From the NCBI GenBank assembly GCA_013398175.1, contig VZRZ01001017.1, forward strand, positions 77,409 through 141,408: DNA of 64,000 nucleotides. Reading direction: 5' to 3'. Positions 1 to 11,930 of this stretch are shown here, piece after piece; position 1 is the first letter of the stretch, and the number at the start of each line of letters is the position of its first letter. Origin of the DNA: Climacteris rufus. Lineage: Eukaryota > Chordata > Aves > Passeriformes > Climacteridae. Both the position numbers and the translations under genes were made by a program. The notes beneath the pieces were generated by a model, which was not told where the DNA came from, made no database searches, and saw nothing but the letters and a program-made list of their open reading frames with translations.

Positions 1-2207
1 TTTTTCCCCAGATTTCAGGTAATCATGTAGAAGCAGACACTTATAACTAGTGATAAGGTTACCTCAAAAGATCTACAGTACATTTTTGTGACTCACACAT
101 TCAACTATATAATATTAATAATAAAGTAGACAAAAAGACTTTTTAGTCAGGCCCTACAGCTGGGTTTTGTTTTCTTTCCTTTGAGCTGTATTTTGTGTTC
201 CTCTTAACACATAATATTTCTACATCCTTAATTCCTGCAAAATGCAAGTCTTTATGACCTGTGGGGTTTTATCTTTTCCTGAATCCTATTGCATATTATA
301 AGGTTTAGAGGGTAATACTCTGTATAATATATTTCTTAGATGATAGTGCTTGTTAAACGGTATTGAGTGCAGCAGTTGCTGGCCAAAGACTCCACACAGT
401 CAGTCTGGATGGCTCAGGGTTCATTGTAATGAGCTGCCTCTGTTCAGTTGAAAAAATGAAAATAAATGAAGGATAGCTTGGCTTAAGTTCTTCAGACAGC
501 ATTATACAGGATGTCAGGTTAAATAATCCACTGAAATTTAACATCTTTCCATCTAATAAGCCCAGGCTGGTGAAAAATGCAAAATAAGTCTTTTCTCTCA
601 ATGTTTTATTGATAGATTGAATAATTTTAGAGGTAGACTTCTGAAGGATATCAGCATCTTAGCTGGGTTACTCATGCAGCTTAGAGCAGGTGGTCATAAT
701 TCTGAAGCTTTTAATGTGCACAGAATCAAATGGCTAGAATCAAATGTTGTTTGGAAGTGGGAAACTAAGGCATGGAAAAACACCACACTTAGTGTATATA
801 TGGGAACTATGTATCACAGCTCATACTTTAAAATTAAACTATTCCAAATTCTGTTTCTCCAAATGTAGGAATTCTGTCAAACAAAACAGCAAAGTTCACC
901 ATGTAGTATTTGCTCTCATTAAAAACAAATTGTGTGGTTGTCAGTGCTGATGTGCTCTATATCTGCTATGATTCAAATCCTTCAGTGCATTAACATATCA
1001 AGGACAGAAGATAAGATAGAGATGATAATTCTTGTGCTTTTTCTTTTCTCTTCTCCTTTATTGTTGTTTGTAAGTCTTGAAATATTTAGAATACGTAGGA
1101 AATGCAAGCCATCACCCTAATTGCAACTGTAATTTAAAAATGGAATTTGATTGTGAATTCATGGATATATTACCAGATATAAGGGAATGACAGACCTGCA
1201 TCAACCTGAGTTGTAGCGATGAACAGTTTATGATTCTTTTTTCATAGTCCTTTCTCTCTCTCTTTTTTTTTCCTTTTTTTTTTTAAGAAATCCCTCATTT
1301 TCTACTGGGCTTTAAAAACTTGTTCAATGCTTCATAAACTCTGTGCAGGACTGTATTTGAAGGGAAAGTTAATGACATGAAATAAAATGACAAATGTATC
1401 AGTCACTTTCACATTCTGTATACTAGCAGGGAGAAAAAGAGATTATTTCCTAGGTTTACAATTAAAATTAATGAGGTGCTACAAACCAAAATATGTGCTT
1501 CAGGATGAGAAGTGGTAGATTATAATCTATTTTTATGTGTGTATGTAGATTATAATGAATCCATTAGATTGCTTTTATAGTCACATTATTAATGGTTTCT
1601 CTGATTTGCTTGGCATTTTAAACACACGTAAATGATTCAGTACCTTGAACAGCACAAATATTAATTTCTGAGGAAGGAGGAATCAATATGTTAGCCTCTA
1701 TTTAATTGAAATTAAAACAGAAGTTTCCAAGTCATAATTTTGAGGGTACCCTTGTAAAATCCTGAAACAGATTTGTCTTCATTTAGGGGGTTCATGTCCA
1801 GGAAGCTGCCATGCAGGAATTCAGTGAATTTGCAACATCTATGCTTCATACTGCTAATGTCCTCTGGAAACAGCCCTGAGCTACAATAAGTCTTAAGTTG
1901 CTCACTATTTCCAAGATCAAGTTGATTGCATAGATATGGTGAAGGCAAGGCAGGTAGTGTGCTCTAACCCTCGTTCCATTTCACTCTGAGCTGATTGTTC
2001 ACTATCTGTGAATATATTTAGCTAAGTTTCTATAAATTAATGTGTGGATTAATTCACGGGTGATATTGTGTGCTTTAGCCTAGTTAAAAAAAAAAAAAAA
2101 AAAAAAAAAGGAAATAATCTTTTAAAAGTCCCCAAATAACAAATGGACCTGGGTCTTCCCTCAGCTATAGGCCATTTAGAGTATGTATTCAAATTTTCTT
2201 GGACAAT
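1..2207. other. Unique AT-rich DNA, no gene seen
   Basis: No frame longer than 83 codons and no recognisable domain or splice-bounded exon is visible. The stretch holds ordinary AT-rich, CpG-poor sequence with short poly-T runs near 1257-1285 and a 24-base poly-A run at 2086-2109. Open frames here are short and show no family resemblance, so I treat them as chance. Confidence 0.7.
2086..2109. repeat. Poly-A run of 24
   Basis: A pure run of 24 adenines. It could be the tail of a very old retroposed sequence, but the bases upstream show no recognisable gene or SINE body and no target duplication was seen, so it is listed only as a homopolymer. Confidence 0.9.
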
Positions 2208-2500
2208 ATTACAGAATCACAGATTAATAGAATTCAGAGGAACCTCTGGGGTCACCTGGAGTAGTTTCCCAGGATCAAATCCAAATGGGTTTTGAATATA
2301 CCCAGCTAGGGAGAGTCCAAAACCTCTCTGGGCAACCTGTGCCAGCGTGTGGTAACCCTCACAGGAAAAAATGTTTTCTTATGTTTACATGGAATTTCAT
2401 GTGGTTCAGTGCGTTTCTTGTCCTGTTGCCCCTGACAAGCGGCTGTGTCCATTCTTTGCTCAGCCAGTTACTTACATATACTTCATATCCTTACACACAT
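2208..2500 (-). mobile_element. CR1 LINE 3' fragment, antisense
   Basis: Begins with the reverse complement of the CR1 3' tail (ACAGAATCACAG) and runs through the CR1 block around CTCTGGGCAACCTGTGCCAG, then the TTTTCTTATGTTTACATGGA block. This order is the standard antisense read of a bird CR1 3' end. It is 5' truncated, as is usual for CR1, and strongly diverged with several small gaps. The far end near 2500 is approximate because similarity fades into unique sequence. It has no coding capacity. Confidence 0.85.
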
Positions 2501-4905
2501 ACTTTAGTCAGCCTTATACTGCATTGATCCTGAGCTTCAGACCCACCAGCTGTCACTTTAAAAGATTATTATTACCTGTCTATTAAAGGTGAAGATAAGA
2601 TATTAGAGACAGCTCAAGATGTCAGTACTCCAGCAGTATTCTGCAACCAGAATCTGAGATCATGCAGGGGTCAGGTGCTTAAAATAGCTGTAGGAAACAT
2701 GTCCACTGCCCTCTTTCAATCCATCCCTGCTAAAGTTAGAATGTGCAGAAGAGAACACAATGCATGCATGTAGTCCTGGGCCAGATACATGACTTTTGGA
2801 TACTTTGCAGCCAGCAGCTGCAGAGGATATGGTGCTATAGCAGAGAAAATGACTGCTGCTCCTAGTTTAGCCATAACGTCATCCAAGTGGAAGTGACTGC
2901 CAGAGCAACACCTGTTACAAGCACACCTGACAGGTATATAGCTGACCTCAGTTCTCACAGCTTACCTGTTTACCTGGATGAGACACTCTTGCTTAATTGA
3001 AACATTTTGACTCTACGCCAAATTTTGGCAAAGGTGCTGGTTCTTGATTTAATCGTTAAAGTGGAACACTTGTCCTCTGTCACATTTAGCCCAAATGGAG
3101 CTCATGCAAAGCAAATGTATTCTTATGAGTGTTTTTCTGCTACAAATGCTAAAATCCTTCCCAAATGAAGGACTTGCAGGACTTTGCAATACCTTGGCAC
3201 ACTATGATGACAACCTGCTTGAATCTACGCAACTTGTCATTGATTTTATTTGGATTTTTACAGAAAACTGTACATTATCAGGTTTCTTACTATGTTTCAT
3301 TTGATTATAGTACACCAATAAGCCTGGACAACCATAGAAGTCATACAAAATAATAAAAACTGTGGCATGGGTCTATCCATAAGGCACACACTAAACCAGT
3401 ATAAGATAGATAGCAGAAAATAGTAATTTCTTATTTATAGTTCATCACTGTAAAAGATTTGATATCTATTACTTCAGTGGGATTAGGGCTGCTTTTCTGT
3501 AATAGGGGCTCATGTATTAAGTAAAAAAAAAAAAAGTGTAACCTCTTCAGGTGTAAAATAGTTTAAAATCAATGAAAATCAGGTAATGGAGTGTCATACA
3601 AGGCAAAGGGGAGGAAGCACTGTGTTAGCAGCAACCTAAATTTTAAACACTCCCAAAATTGTATTCCAGAAGGCTAACTGGTACTTCTGTGTAATTGCTG
3701 TACTAAATTATATCTAAAAGATAAATGGATCCTACTAAAACTTGTTATTGCCCATAGTGCTAGAAGATTTAAATATTGGTGTATGGGAATTAAAAACAAT
3801 AATAATTTTATTCTAATTAGTCTTATTTCATAATAAGTCCTATCATCTGTATCCTGATCATCATATGAGTAGACTGATATGGAAAAACACATGATCTTAA
3901 ATAATTTTTTTTTTTTCATCTTCTGTAGCTCTTTCTCTCTGTATGTAACACTTATGTTTCCTACTAGCAGACACTGGAATTGTATTTATTTTCTTACAGG
4001 AAAAACTAAAAACCTGACAAGATTTATAAATATGTGGGGTGACTCAAAAAACCTGGGGTGACTGGGCAAACTTATCAGCCACAATACAGCTCATGGATAG
4101 CTATGTCTACAAATTGCCCATTTACTTTTTGCAGCGAGGGAAGAAAACAATATTCATTTTTCATGAAGTTCCATCTAATTTGTTACAATGATAGTTTTTG
4201 CCTTTTTGCCATTGTGAGTCTTTTACCATCCTGAGTCTTTTCTTAAGCTGTTCCCTTCAAACTCTTATGCAAGTTCTTTGTCCAGATTTGCTCTAATTTC
4301 TTTTCTCTTGGTGATTTTTGGCTGCAACTGCTTCAATATGGCGTAGCTTTAAAAGACAATTAATGTTAAGCTGCAGGGAATAGAAGTAAGTTTTTGCTAA
4401 AAAGAAGGTATCCCATAACCATTTCCTTTTCTATGTTCGTGTTTTCCTGAACTACACATGAAATTAGGAGATGGCAGACCATCTACTCAGAACCTTGAAC
4501 TTGTTTGGCAGAGTCTCTCTAGACAGGGGAATGGTGTATCTGGAACTGTGGAGTTTCTCTATAGCAATTCTCTCAGTTGCAACAAAACTGGTTTGGATTT
4601 TCTGGGACACAGCAGAAGAGCAGGGGACAGAATACACAGTCCCAGTTGTTCCTTCTAGCCCTCGTAATGTATGAATGCAACTCTCTTTTCTTGGTAGGCC
4701 ATGACTTTCTATTGAAGAATACAACATCTCTTACCTCTGTGATGGCCCACACAATGTCACTTGGGGAACAGTGCTCTCCTCCGAGCTAAAACATTCCTGG
4801 GATCTTGTTCTCATTTAATTCTGGTTCATGCAACATATAGTAAAATGGCTAAAATTGAATTAATAATCATTAATAGGTGGTGGCAATTCTAAACAGACCC
4901 TTTCT
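2501..4905. other. Unique DNA, no gene seen
   Basis: No exon, RNA gene or repeat family could be recognised. Short homopolymers occur, including poly-A near 3523-3535 and poly-T near 3905-3917. A T-rich tract ending in CTGTAG near 3928 resembles a splice acceptor but has no partner donor or coherent frame. Confidence 0.65.
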
Positions 4906-4910
4906 CTTTC
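4906..4910. repeat. Target-site duplication, left copy
   Basis: CTTTC directly before the reverse-strand LTR. The same five bases follow it at 5489-5493, which fixes the LTR ends and shows a retroviral-type integration with a 5-bp stagger. Confidence 0.85.
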
Positions 4911-5488
4911 TGTCATGATTTAACTCCAGCCAGCAACCAAGCACCACACTGTCGTTTGCTTATTCACCCAGCACCAGGATCAGGGAGACAATCAGTAGGG
5001 TAAAAGCTTGTGGATTGAGATAAAGACAGTTTAACAGGGAAAGCAAAAACTACAACCAAAAGCCAAGCAAAACAATTCAGTGCTTTCCATGGGCAGGCAG
5101 ATGTTCAGCCATCTTCAGCAGAGCAGGGCCCTGTCACATGTAATGGGTACTCAAGAAGGCAAGCATCATCATTCCAAATGTCCCCTCTTCCACCTTCTTC
5201 CCCTACTTTATATAATGACCATGATGCCATATGGTCTGGAATATCCCTTTGGTCACTTGAGGATAGTTGTCCAGGCTGTCTCTCCTCCCAGGCCCCCACG
5301 CATTTCCAATTTTCTTGCCAGCATGGCAGTACAAGATGCAGAAAAGGCCTTGGCTCTGTGCAAGCCCTGTTCAGCAATAACAAAAATATCTCTATATTAT
5401 CATCACTGTGTTCAGCACAAATCCAAAATACAGCCCCACAATAGGCCCTCTGTGGAAAATTAACTCCACCCCAGCCAAACCCAGCACA
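4911..5488 (-). mobile_element. Solo LTR of an avian endogenous retrovirus, reverse strand
   Basis: A 578-bp element read on the minus strand starting TGTGCTGGG and ending ATGACA, so it has TG...CA termini. It is flanked by a perfect CTTTC duplication. On the minus strand it carries a TATATAAAG promoter motif (about 5205-5214), a TTAAA-type polyadenylation region near 5030, and a block around the complement of CCATGGGCAGG near 5087-5097 that is shared with the forward LTR at 24150. No gag, pol or env sequence and no second LTR are present, so it is a solo LTR left by LTR-LTR recombination. It belongs to the same family as 24150-24730 but in opposite orientation. The 5-bp duplication fits a class I or ERVL-type integrase more than ERVK; the exact family is not assigned. 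Short open frames inside it are chance. Confidence 0.9.
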
Positions 5489-5493
5489 CTTTC
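5489..5493. repeat. Target-site duplication, right copy
   Basis: CTTTC directly after the reverse-strand LTR, an exact match to 4906-4910. Confidence 0.85.
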
Positions 5494-7150
5494 ATATCCA
5501 TAACATTATTCACTTACCTGTGACTTACCAGCTGTCAACACCTTAACATTGCCAAGTTAAAAGTAGCTTGGTGTCTGTTGCTGTTATCCTCAACATTGTC
5601 TGCCAAAGGAGGACAGCATCACACAACCTGGTTTGATGCCCAGCAAAATAATGCAATTTGACAGAATGCACCATTGAGGGGGTTGATTGACTGATCTCTG
5701 ATGATGTAGCTGTTGGGCAGGCAGTCTGAATTCTGATGGATTATTTGATGAGATAAAGGACTGACTAAAAGAGGGTAAGTATAACTCCATGAGTCACATC
5801 TCTAGGTTATGCAGTAATCTCCCAGCCCTGAATATAGACTGAAGAGTTCATATGGTTTCATACTCCTTTCTGATTTTTTTTGGCTCTGTTTTTTAACACA
5901 TTTTGTGCCTGTTTTGTCTGTTTGGTGTAGAGCTGGGTACACCCTAAAGCATTTGCCTTATGCTTTATCTGGTTTTCAGAGCTTACAAAATTCATTCTGA
6001 ATTGATTTTTCTCAGGAGTCTTATCTCATAGAGTTCCCTGTTTCTCCTGCTTCTTCCTACTGTTGTAGTTACACAGCAGACAGACAGAAGGCTGGGCTTC
6101 TGGTGGTAGAACTATTTGCATGGTGTAAGTAGAAGTGATGTTGATGACATACACACATGCATGCATTTCTGTCTAAAAGAAATACAATCTTCTCCTCCAT
6201 GGTACTCTTCTTAACCCCTGGGAAAAATACTTTACTTACATTAATTTCATGCCATTTTAATGCCCGTTCCTACTTCACACTAGCATACACTAGAAAAGAA
6301 ATGAAGCTCTTATTCCCTTGGGAAACTTTTCTTCCAGCTTTTTCTTGGTAAAAAAAAGCTTATGCCTTTCTTAGGTTTTTCACCACTGTATTCCTGGTGC
6401 TGTTTCTTAATATATTCTCTTTCAGGCCTAATCCAAACTATAATTTTTTGGGATCCTTTGCAGGTAGATTTTGTGCTATGTTTAAAACCAAACTGTATTA
6501 TTTATTAAGGAGGCTATTTTTTTGCTCGTTTGGGTTTTAGCTTATATTTTGAGGAACTTAAAAATTCTTTGATATATGGTGTCCACATGTCTACTTACCA
6601 GCTGTTACTTATTAATTTTCTGTCTTCATAACTATGAATATGCATGTGTTTTTCTTCATTTTGTTACTGCTGGTAGAAGATGCATTTATTTATCCATTTT
6701 AAATTAAAGTCTGCCTTCCTGTGAATTCCACAGTCCCAAGTCTTTATTAGCAATGGAATGTGTGGAACGTTTTCAGTCTCAAAATGAGCCTAAATTTTTG
6801 CAGGCATTTGCAAACACCTGTTGGGCAAGGAAACATGATGAAACATTAAGAAATTCCTATAATAAGGTATACCAAATATTGCATCTGTAAGGTTCTTACA
6901 TATTTTTTTAAAACTTCAATTTAAATGCAAATTCTGTCAACTAAATAGTATGTTAATTACTTTATTACACTAGTTATTGCTTTCCATCTTGCCAAGCACC
7001 CATCTTCTGCTGTATTTGTGACTGACACAAGTATTTTAGGAAAGATCTGCAGAGCAAATAAAGGAAATGCTCTAAAACATATTACGTCATAGTGATAAAA
7101 ACATTTCCATTGAAAAGCAAGACCCTTCCAGAAGTAATTTCATCTAAATG

Positions 7151-7175
7151 TAACCCTCTAGTAGTTAGAGGGTTA
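7151..7175. repeat. Perfect 10-bp inverted repeat
   Basis: TAACCCTCTA at 7151-7160 and TAGAGGGTTA at 7166-7175 are exact reverse complements separated by the 5-base loop GTAGT. It sits in unique DNA with no recognisable element around it, and is followed by a second short palindrome (GGGTTAACCC). Confidence 0.9.
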
Positions 7176-8154
7176 ACCCCACTTTAACCTAGGGTAGTTA
7201 TTGAGATTTTTGCACTGTCCATGGAGGAAACTTTGTACTGATTTGAGTCATCTTTCCACTACTAAGAGAAGTGTCCAAGACCAGGGGAAAAGTGTTTCTC
7301 TCTACCCAGTGGATGTAGCAGGAAGTGAGGTTAACTAGTATCAGTAACAATCTCCAACACTCAGATATCAGGTGATACGAATCCCATCTTTATTTTCTGT
7401 TCCTTGCTGTTGTGTCCCAGGGTCAGGCCTATTTTTTTCCGGTCAAGATACAAATACAAAGCCACATTTAGTGTGTCTCAAGGATGGCAAGGAGGTCTCA
7501 GATCTATCATTCTGTGTTAAGTTAGAAGTCATGGAAGGATATTTTTGCAAAGGAATATTTATGTGAAAATCCTTGCATAAATTTTCTTCTGTTGTCTGAG
7601 AGGTGATTCTCTGCCCAGTCCCTTGTCTGTGTCTATCCTTCACCCAGGCAGCTGCCAGTGTGAAGCATGGCTGTTATCATACCTTTCCTGACTCTGTGCC
7701 CTTCAAAAGCAAACAGCTATGAGAGCCAACTCACTAGGCTCTCTGCCACCCACAGTGCTCACAGCCCACACAGGAGAGGAAGGAGCATCTTATTCCCTTG
7801 CAGAGACACATATTTATCCATGTATTATATAGCCTGTTCCTTCTAGGCTGCTCACAGTGCTCTTTATTTTGTCTACTGCTCACCATTAGCAGGAATATAA
7901 AATTTCCTGGGCTAATCAGAAATAGCTTTTGTAGTTTGTGGTTTTCTGTGGTTAACCTTGTAGCTCTCGGGCTCAGATAAACTTTACCACTATGACTTAT
8001 AAAGTTGTTTGAAGGCCATTTGGCTGATGTGGACAACTAGCTACATACATTACATGTATGTTCCTAGGCCAATGGAAAGACAAGTTACTGCACTGAAGGC
8101 TAAATGTAATGTCCTTGCTTTCTCTGGAGAGTTAGTGTGCACAGACAACCAATT

Positions 8155-8220
8155 TAATAATAATAATAATAATAACAACAACAACAACAACATTAACAAC
8201 AACAATAGTAATAGTAAATA
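8155..8220. repeat. (AAT)n/(AAC)n trinucleotide microsatellite
   Basis: An uninterrupted AAT block is followed by an AAC block with one ATT interruption, then AAT/AGT units. The change of unit along the array is typical of point mutation followed by slippage. The poly-Asn and poly-Leu frames it generates are artefacts. Confidence 0.95.
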
Positions 8221-9267
8221 AAAGAAATGTTGGGAATTACTAGGAAAGAAATAGAGATAAAAAATGCAAAACATCTTTATGTTGTTATAAATTACCAACT
8301 TACATTGTCAATATGCTGTGTGGTTCCTTCTCCTGTTTTTTTTTCCCACAATTGTTATGGTAAAAGTTGATCAGAAGTCAGGAAGCATCACAGTAGTTTT
8401 CTGGATGAATAGGCTTTGACTCTTCAGCTTTGAAAAGACATGACTCTGGGTGACATGAGTGGAGTCTCTAAAATCAGGTGTGCCAGGTGAATACAAAGTG
8501 ACTGTGTGTTGTTGCTTCTATTACAAGAACACAGTTGCAGCAAGTTAAACTTGGGGAGAACAGGATGATAAGAACAAACAGAATGAGATACTTCTTCACC
8601 CAGCAACTAGTTAAGTTTTGTACAGTTGCCACTGTATTGACGATGATAAAATTTTACATGGTTGCTAGAAGCAACTCATTATTTTTGCAAAAGAAAACTA
8701 CATTAGGGGTTCTTAGGTGGAAAGTCAGCATGTGTGTGTCCAGAAGTCATTTAATTACAATTGTTGAAGACTGGGAGGGGTTTCTGGGAAAATACTGCTA
8801 TATATTTGCTTAGTTTTTATATTCTTCCTTATTAGCTGTTACCAGAAATTGGTTATAGAGTAACAAAGATGTTTGACTTGACCCATTATGGTTATCCTTT
8901 TCCATTACCTCCCACTGTCCAAAGAAATTTAATTTAGCTGTGATCCCTGATTGCAGTCACAGTAGTGACTGTGTTCTGGCTGTCATTAAGTCAAGATAAC
9001 TACCAGCCCTGACAGGCTGCCTTAGTTGTTCATTGCCATCCTTTCACCAGCGTTTACGGTGCCCCTTACCTTGGGATAACTGAGCACAAATGGAAGTGTA
9101 GCCATTGCCTACCCTCTTTCTGTCAAAGGATCCAGATTTAAAGAAAGTAATTTTCTGATTACGTTGCATCACTTGTGCTGGACTGAGTTATGAGAGGGAG
9201 TAAAAAACAGCTTTGCTGCCTGGTTCTGAGTGAGCAGTGCAGTTTAGTGTGCTAATTATGCAGACTA

Positions 9268-9275
9268 ATGCAAAT
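9268..9275 (+). promoter_or_regulatory. Octamer motif ATGCAAAT
   Basis: An exact POU-type octamer flanked by CTAATTA (9252-9258) and TAATG (9266-9270). Octamers arise by chance in 64 kb, so function is inferred only from the clustering with homeodomain-type TAAT cores. Confidence 0.3.
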
Positions 9276-9760
9276 TAAGCTCTCTGGGTTGAACATCCCT
9301 TTGCTCCCAGCTGTCTGCTCTGACTCTGCTGTGAAGATCAGGTCCCCTGTGGCAGGGATGACTAATGCGCATGCAGAACAGCTCCCGGAGCACCACATTC
9401 CATACATTAGAATTGACTGGGATCAATTATGGGTTACCTCTGACCTGAACTGGAGTTGACCTGGGATATGCTGCAGAAATAGACCCACATAGAGGTTTAA
9501 ACCAAATCTGAGCTGAGAAATTTTGCATTAATGTAGCAATAGTATGGAACAACAGCTTTTGTTCCGAAAACTTTGGGCAGAAATCCACACTGTGTAAGAG
9601 ACAAAATAAACCTTGGAGGTATATGACTTACCTTTAGTTAGTCTAGGGTAGGAGTTGGGATCTCAAATTAATGCATTGCTGTTGCCCTGACTTTTGCAGT
9701 TCTGGATGTTATTATTCTTTTGTAGCTAGTTTCTCACATTCTTCTATGTAAACATAGCCA

Positions 9761-9976
9761 TGTTATTGTACATTCCCTTCTCCTGGGCACAGAAGTTTGA
9801 TGGACATTTCCTTTGACCACTGTGATTGAGGGACGACAAGCTCGTTCCTCCAATGGACAGTGATTTCTAAAATGCATATATAATAAACAGGGCGGGTCTT
9901 GCCCGACACTTTGCTCCTTGCTCTCCTGACAGGTGTTTCTTGTCTCTCCTTCTTCCTTCGTGTCGTTACTGCAACA
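9761..9976 (+). mobile_element. Candidate compact LTR or LTR remnant
   Basis: The block starts TGTTATTG and ends GCAACA, giving TGTT...AACA termini. In order it holds a CCAAT box (9850-9854), a TATATAA box (9877-9883) overlapping AATAAA (9882-9887), the GC-rich inverted motif GGGC...GCCC (9890-9903), then a CT-rich stretch. That is the order expected for a U3-R-U5 unit. Six CpGs fall between 9834 and 9965, far above the surrounding density, which suggests a younger insertion or an unmethylated past. No matching target duplication was found (AGCCA before, CATTG after), and 216 bp is short, so the ends may be wrong or truncated. It could instead be a host promoter fragment. Confidence 0.5.
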
Positions 9977-11796
9977 CATTGTAGGACTGTAAGAGAGATG
10001 TGTTTTTAGCAGTAATTTTTGCTAATTTTTGCTCTTTGCTAATTGCTAGTTCTTGTTTGGGGAAATGAAAATAAATATTCATGGTATTGAAAGAGATATC
10101 TTCTGTACCAGACATCTTCCTTTAAAGAGTCAAAGGTTTAAAACCACAGGTCAGACTGCTTTATAAAATCAAAAATAGAAAACCTGTCCTGGAAAAGAAG
10201 TGCTTTCTAAAATTTGTTTTTAAACTAAACCCTTTATTTATTATTATAAGCTCAAGATTTAAGAATTGTAATTAAGAAGTATGTAATTTCCAGTTTTACT
10301 TACGTCTTTTTTTGTTTTTAAGGCTCTCTACCCCATAATTAGCACTAGATATAATTTAGAAGTTTATCTCTTGAAATCAATTTTATTCTAATTTTATCCT
10401 TTGGTACTCAATTTTAATTAAATTTTCATACCAGTTTTACTGGTCAATGTCAGAATCTGAGTGCCTTTGAAAAAAGCATTTTCAACCCCAAAGCTGTAAT
10501 TTCTGATCAAATTTACTTTTCTGTTGCTATTTCATTGCCTTTCTTATTATGTAGCTGTAATTTATATAACAAGAGATATTGATCTTTGTAGAATTTTATG
10601 CATTTTATGTCTTGGTAAAAAAATGCAAGCATTTTCATTCTAATAAATGTGTTTTAAAGAGTTTACAGTACCTTTAAAAAACAGTCGGATAAAACTCCAG
10701 AATTCTTGATTAAAAAAAATTAAGCACTTGCTAATGAAATGCCAAGAATAAGATACTTGATTGGAGTGAAATTCATACCTGCTCAGAGAACTCACAGCTG
10801 ACATAACTATCCCACAGGTCATGTGTAAGTGCTTCTTTGTCTGTAATGGTGCAACATATGGGAATGGATATCATCTGTTTGCCTTAATTAAAACTGCCAT
10901 GAGTGCCCTTTAGTCTATTAAAAGCCAGCTTAACACAGTGGCTGGACCACATAGTGGATGCTTTATATGCTGTCACCTCTCAATACCGCTGGGAATCTCT
11001 TAGGCCTACCAGCATCCCCAGAAGTCATCCCATCATTTTACACACAGAGGTCTGAAGGACTCTACAAAACCAGAGCGTTTGTGACAGAGCAAACAGCAGT
11101 GTGTTGTCTATACAAAACCCAGCAAAGGTTCTTGGTGCAAAAGAAGGCATCTTGTAAAGCAAGTTACTGTTCTGGAAAATACAGTCTTCACTGTTAGGGG
11201 TTAGAGAATAAAGACTTAGAATGGCCAAATTCTTATCTCCTCTACCATTTCTAAAAAACAGGGGGTTTTTTTTGCATACACACTGTGGAATGAATTAAGG
11301 TGATACAAAATTCAAAATGCAGGACTGCTTGTTTTAGTTATATCTTTGCATATTTATCTCACATCCTTGTTTCATGGTTTGTTTTCTTTTTCAAAAGAAG
11401 TGATGAGTTTCAAGAAAAATTAGAACATTTTCCCCTAAAAATAGTCAGCCTCTGCAAATCGCAGTTGACCTTTATAATTTCAGCATCCTTAGTGCTCCAT
11501 CTGAATGATGCATAAGACGATGCTCAGTACTTGCTTCTGTTAGATACAATATTCCTGGGGAAAAAAAGTATTTTGAAGAAGGTGTATTCATATTTTCTTA
11601 TCCATATATCTTTTCGGAATCCAAACACATTATAGAAGAAACTTTATTCATGGAATCAGAAGTAGTCTTCATGTACAGTTTTTAGTTTCATGTTCAAAAC
11701 GCTGAAGACTCTGCAGGAGTGCCTTAATCTCACCCTGACTTTTTTGGTGGTAAAATCCTTGTTTCTTTTAAATCTCTTAAATGTCAGTCTGGTTTT
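9977..11796. other. Unique AT-rich DNA, no gene seen
   Basis: No exon or repeat recognised. The 10200-10700 part is particularly AT-rich. Open frames stay below 80 codons and lack any recognisable family signature. Confidence 0.65.
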
Positions 11797-11930
11797 ATAG
11801 AATTGTAGAACAGTCCAGGCTAAAACGGACCTTGAAATATCATCTAGTCCAATATGTTTTGGGAACGGGAGTCTCCATGAGATTATTCAGCACACTGTAC
11901 AATTGTGCCCTGAAAGACTCCAAGTCTACC
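11797..11930 (-). mobile_element. CR1 LINE 3' scrap, antisense
   Basis: Starts with the reverse-complemented CR1 tail TATAGAATTGTAGAACAGTC and continues through GGACCTTGAAATATCATCTA and the GAGATTATTCAGCAC block. This fits an older CR1 subfamily than those at 31320 and 54676. It ends near 11930 in a poly-A interruption. It is heavily diverged, and only about 130 bp can be recognised. Confidence 0.75.

Larger units (their letters stand above)
5494..9745. other. Unique DNA, no gene seen
   Basis: No supported gene. It contains a 10-bp hairpin (7151-7175), a trinucleotide repeat (8155-8220), a possible but weak mini-exon (6069-6124) and a homeodomain/POU-like motif cluster near 9250-9280. The rest is ordinary AT-rich sequence. 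Confidence 0.6.

Noticed and set aside
5080..5463. 127-codon frame
   Set aside because: Lies wholly within the solo LTR at 4911-5488.
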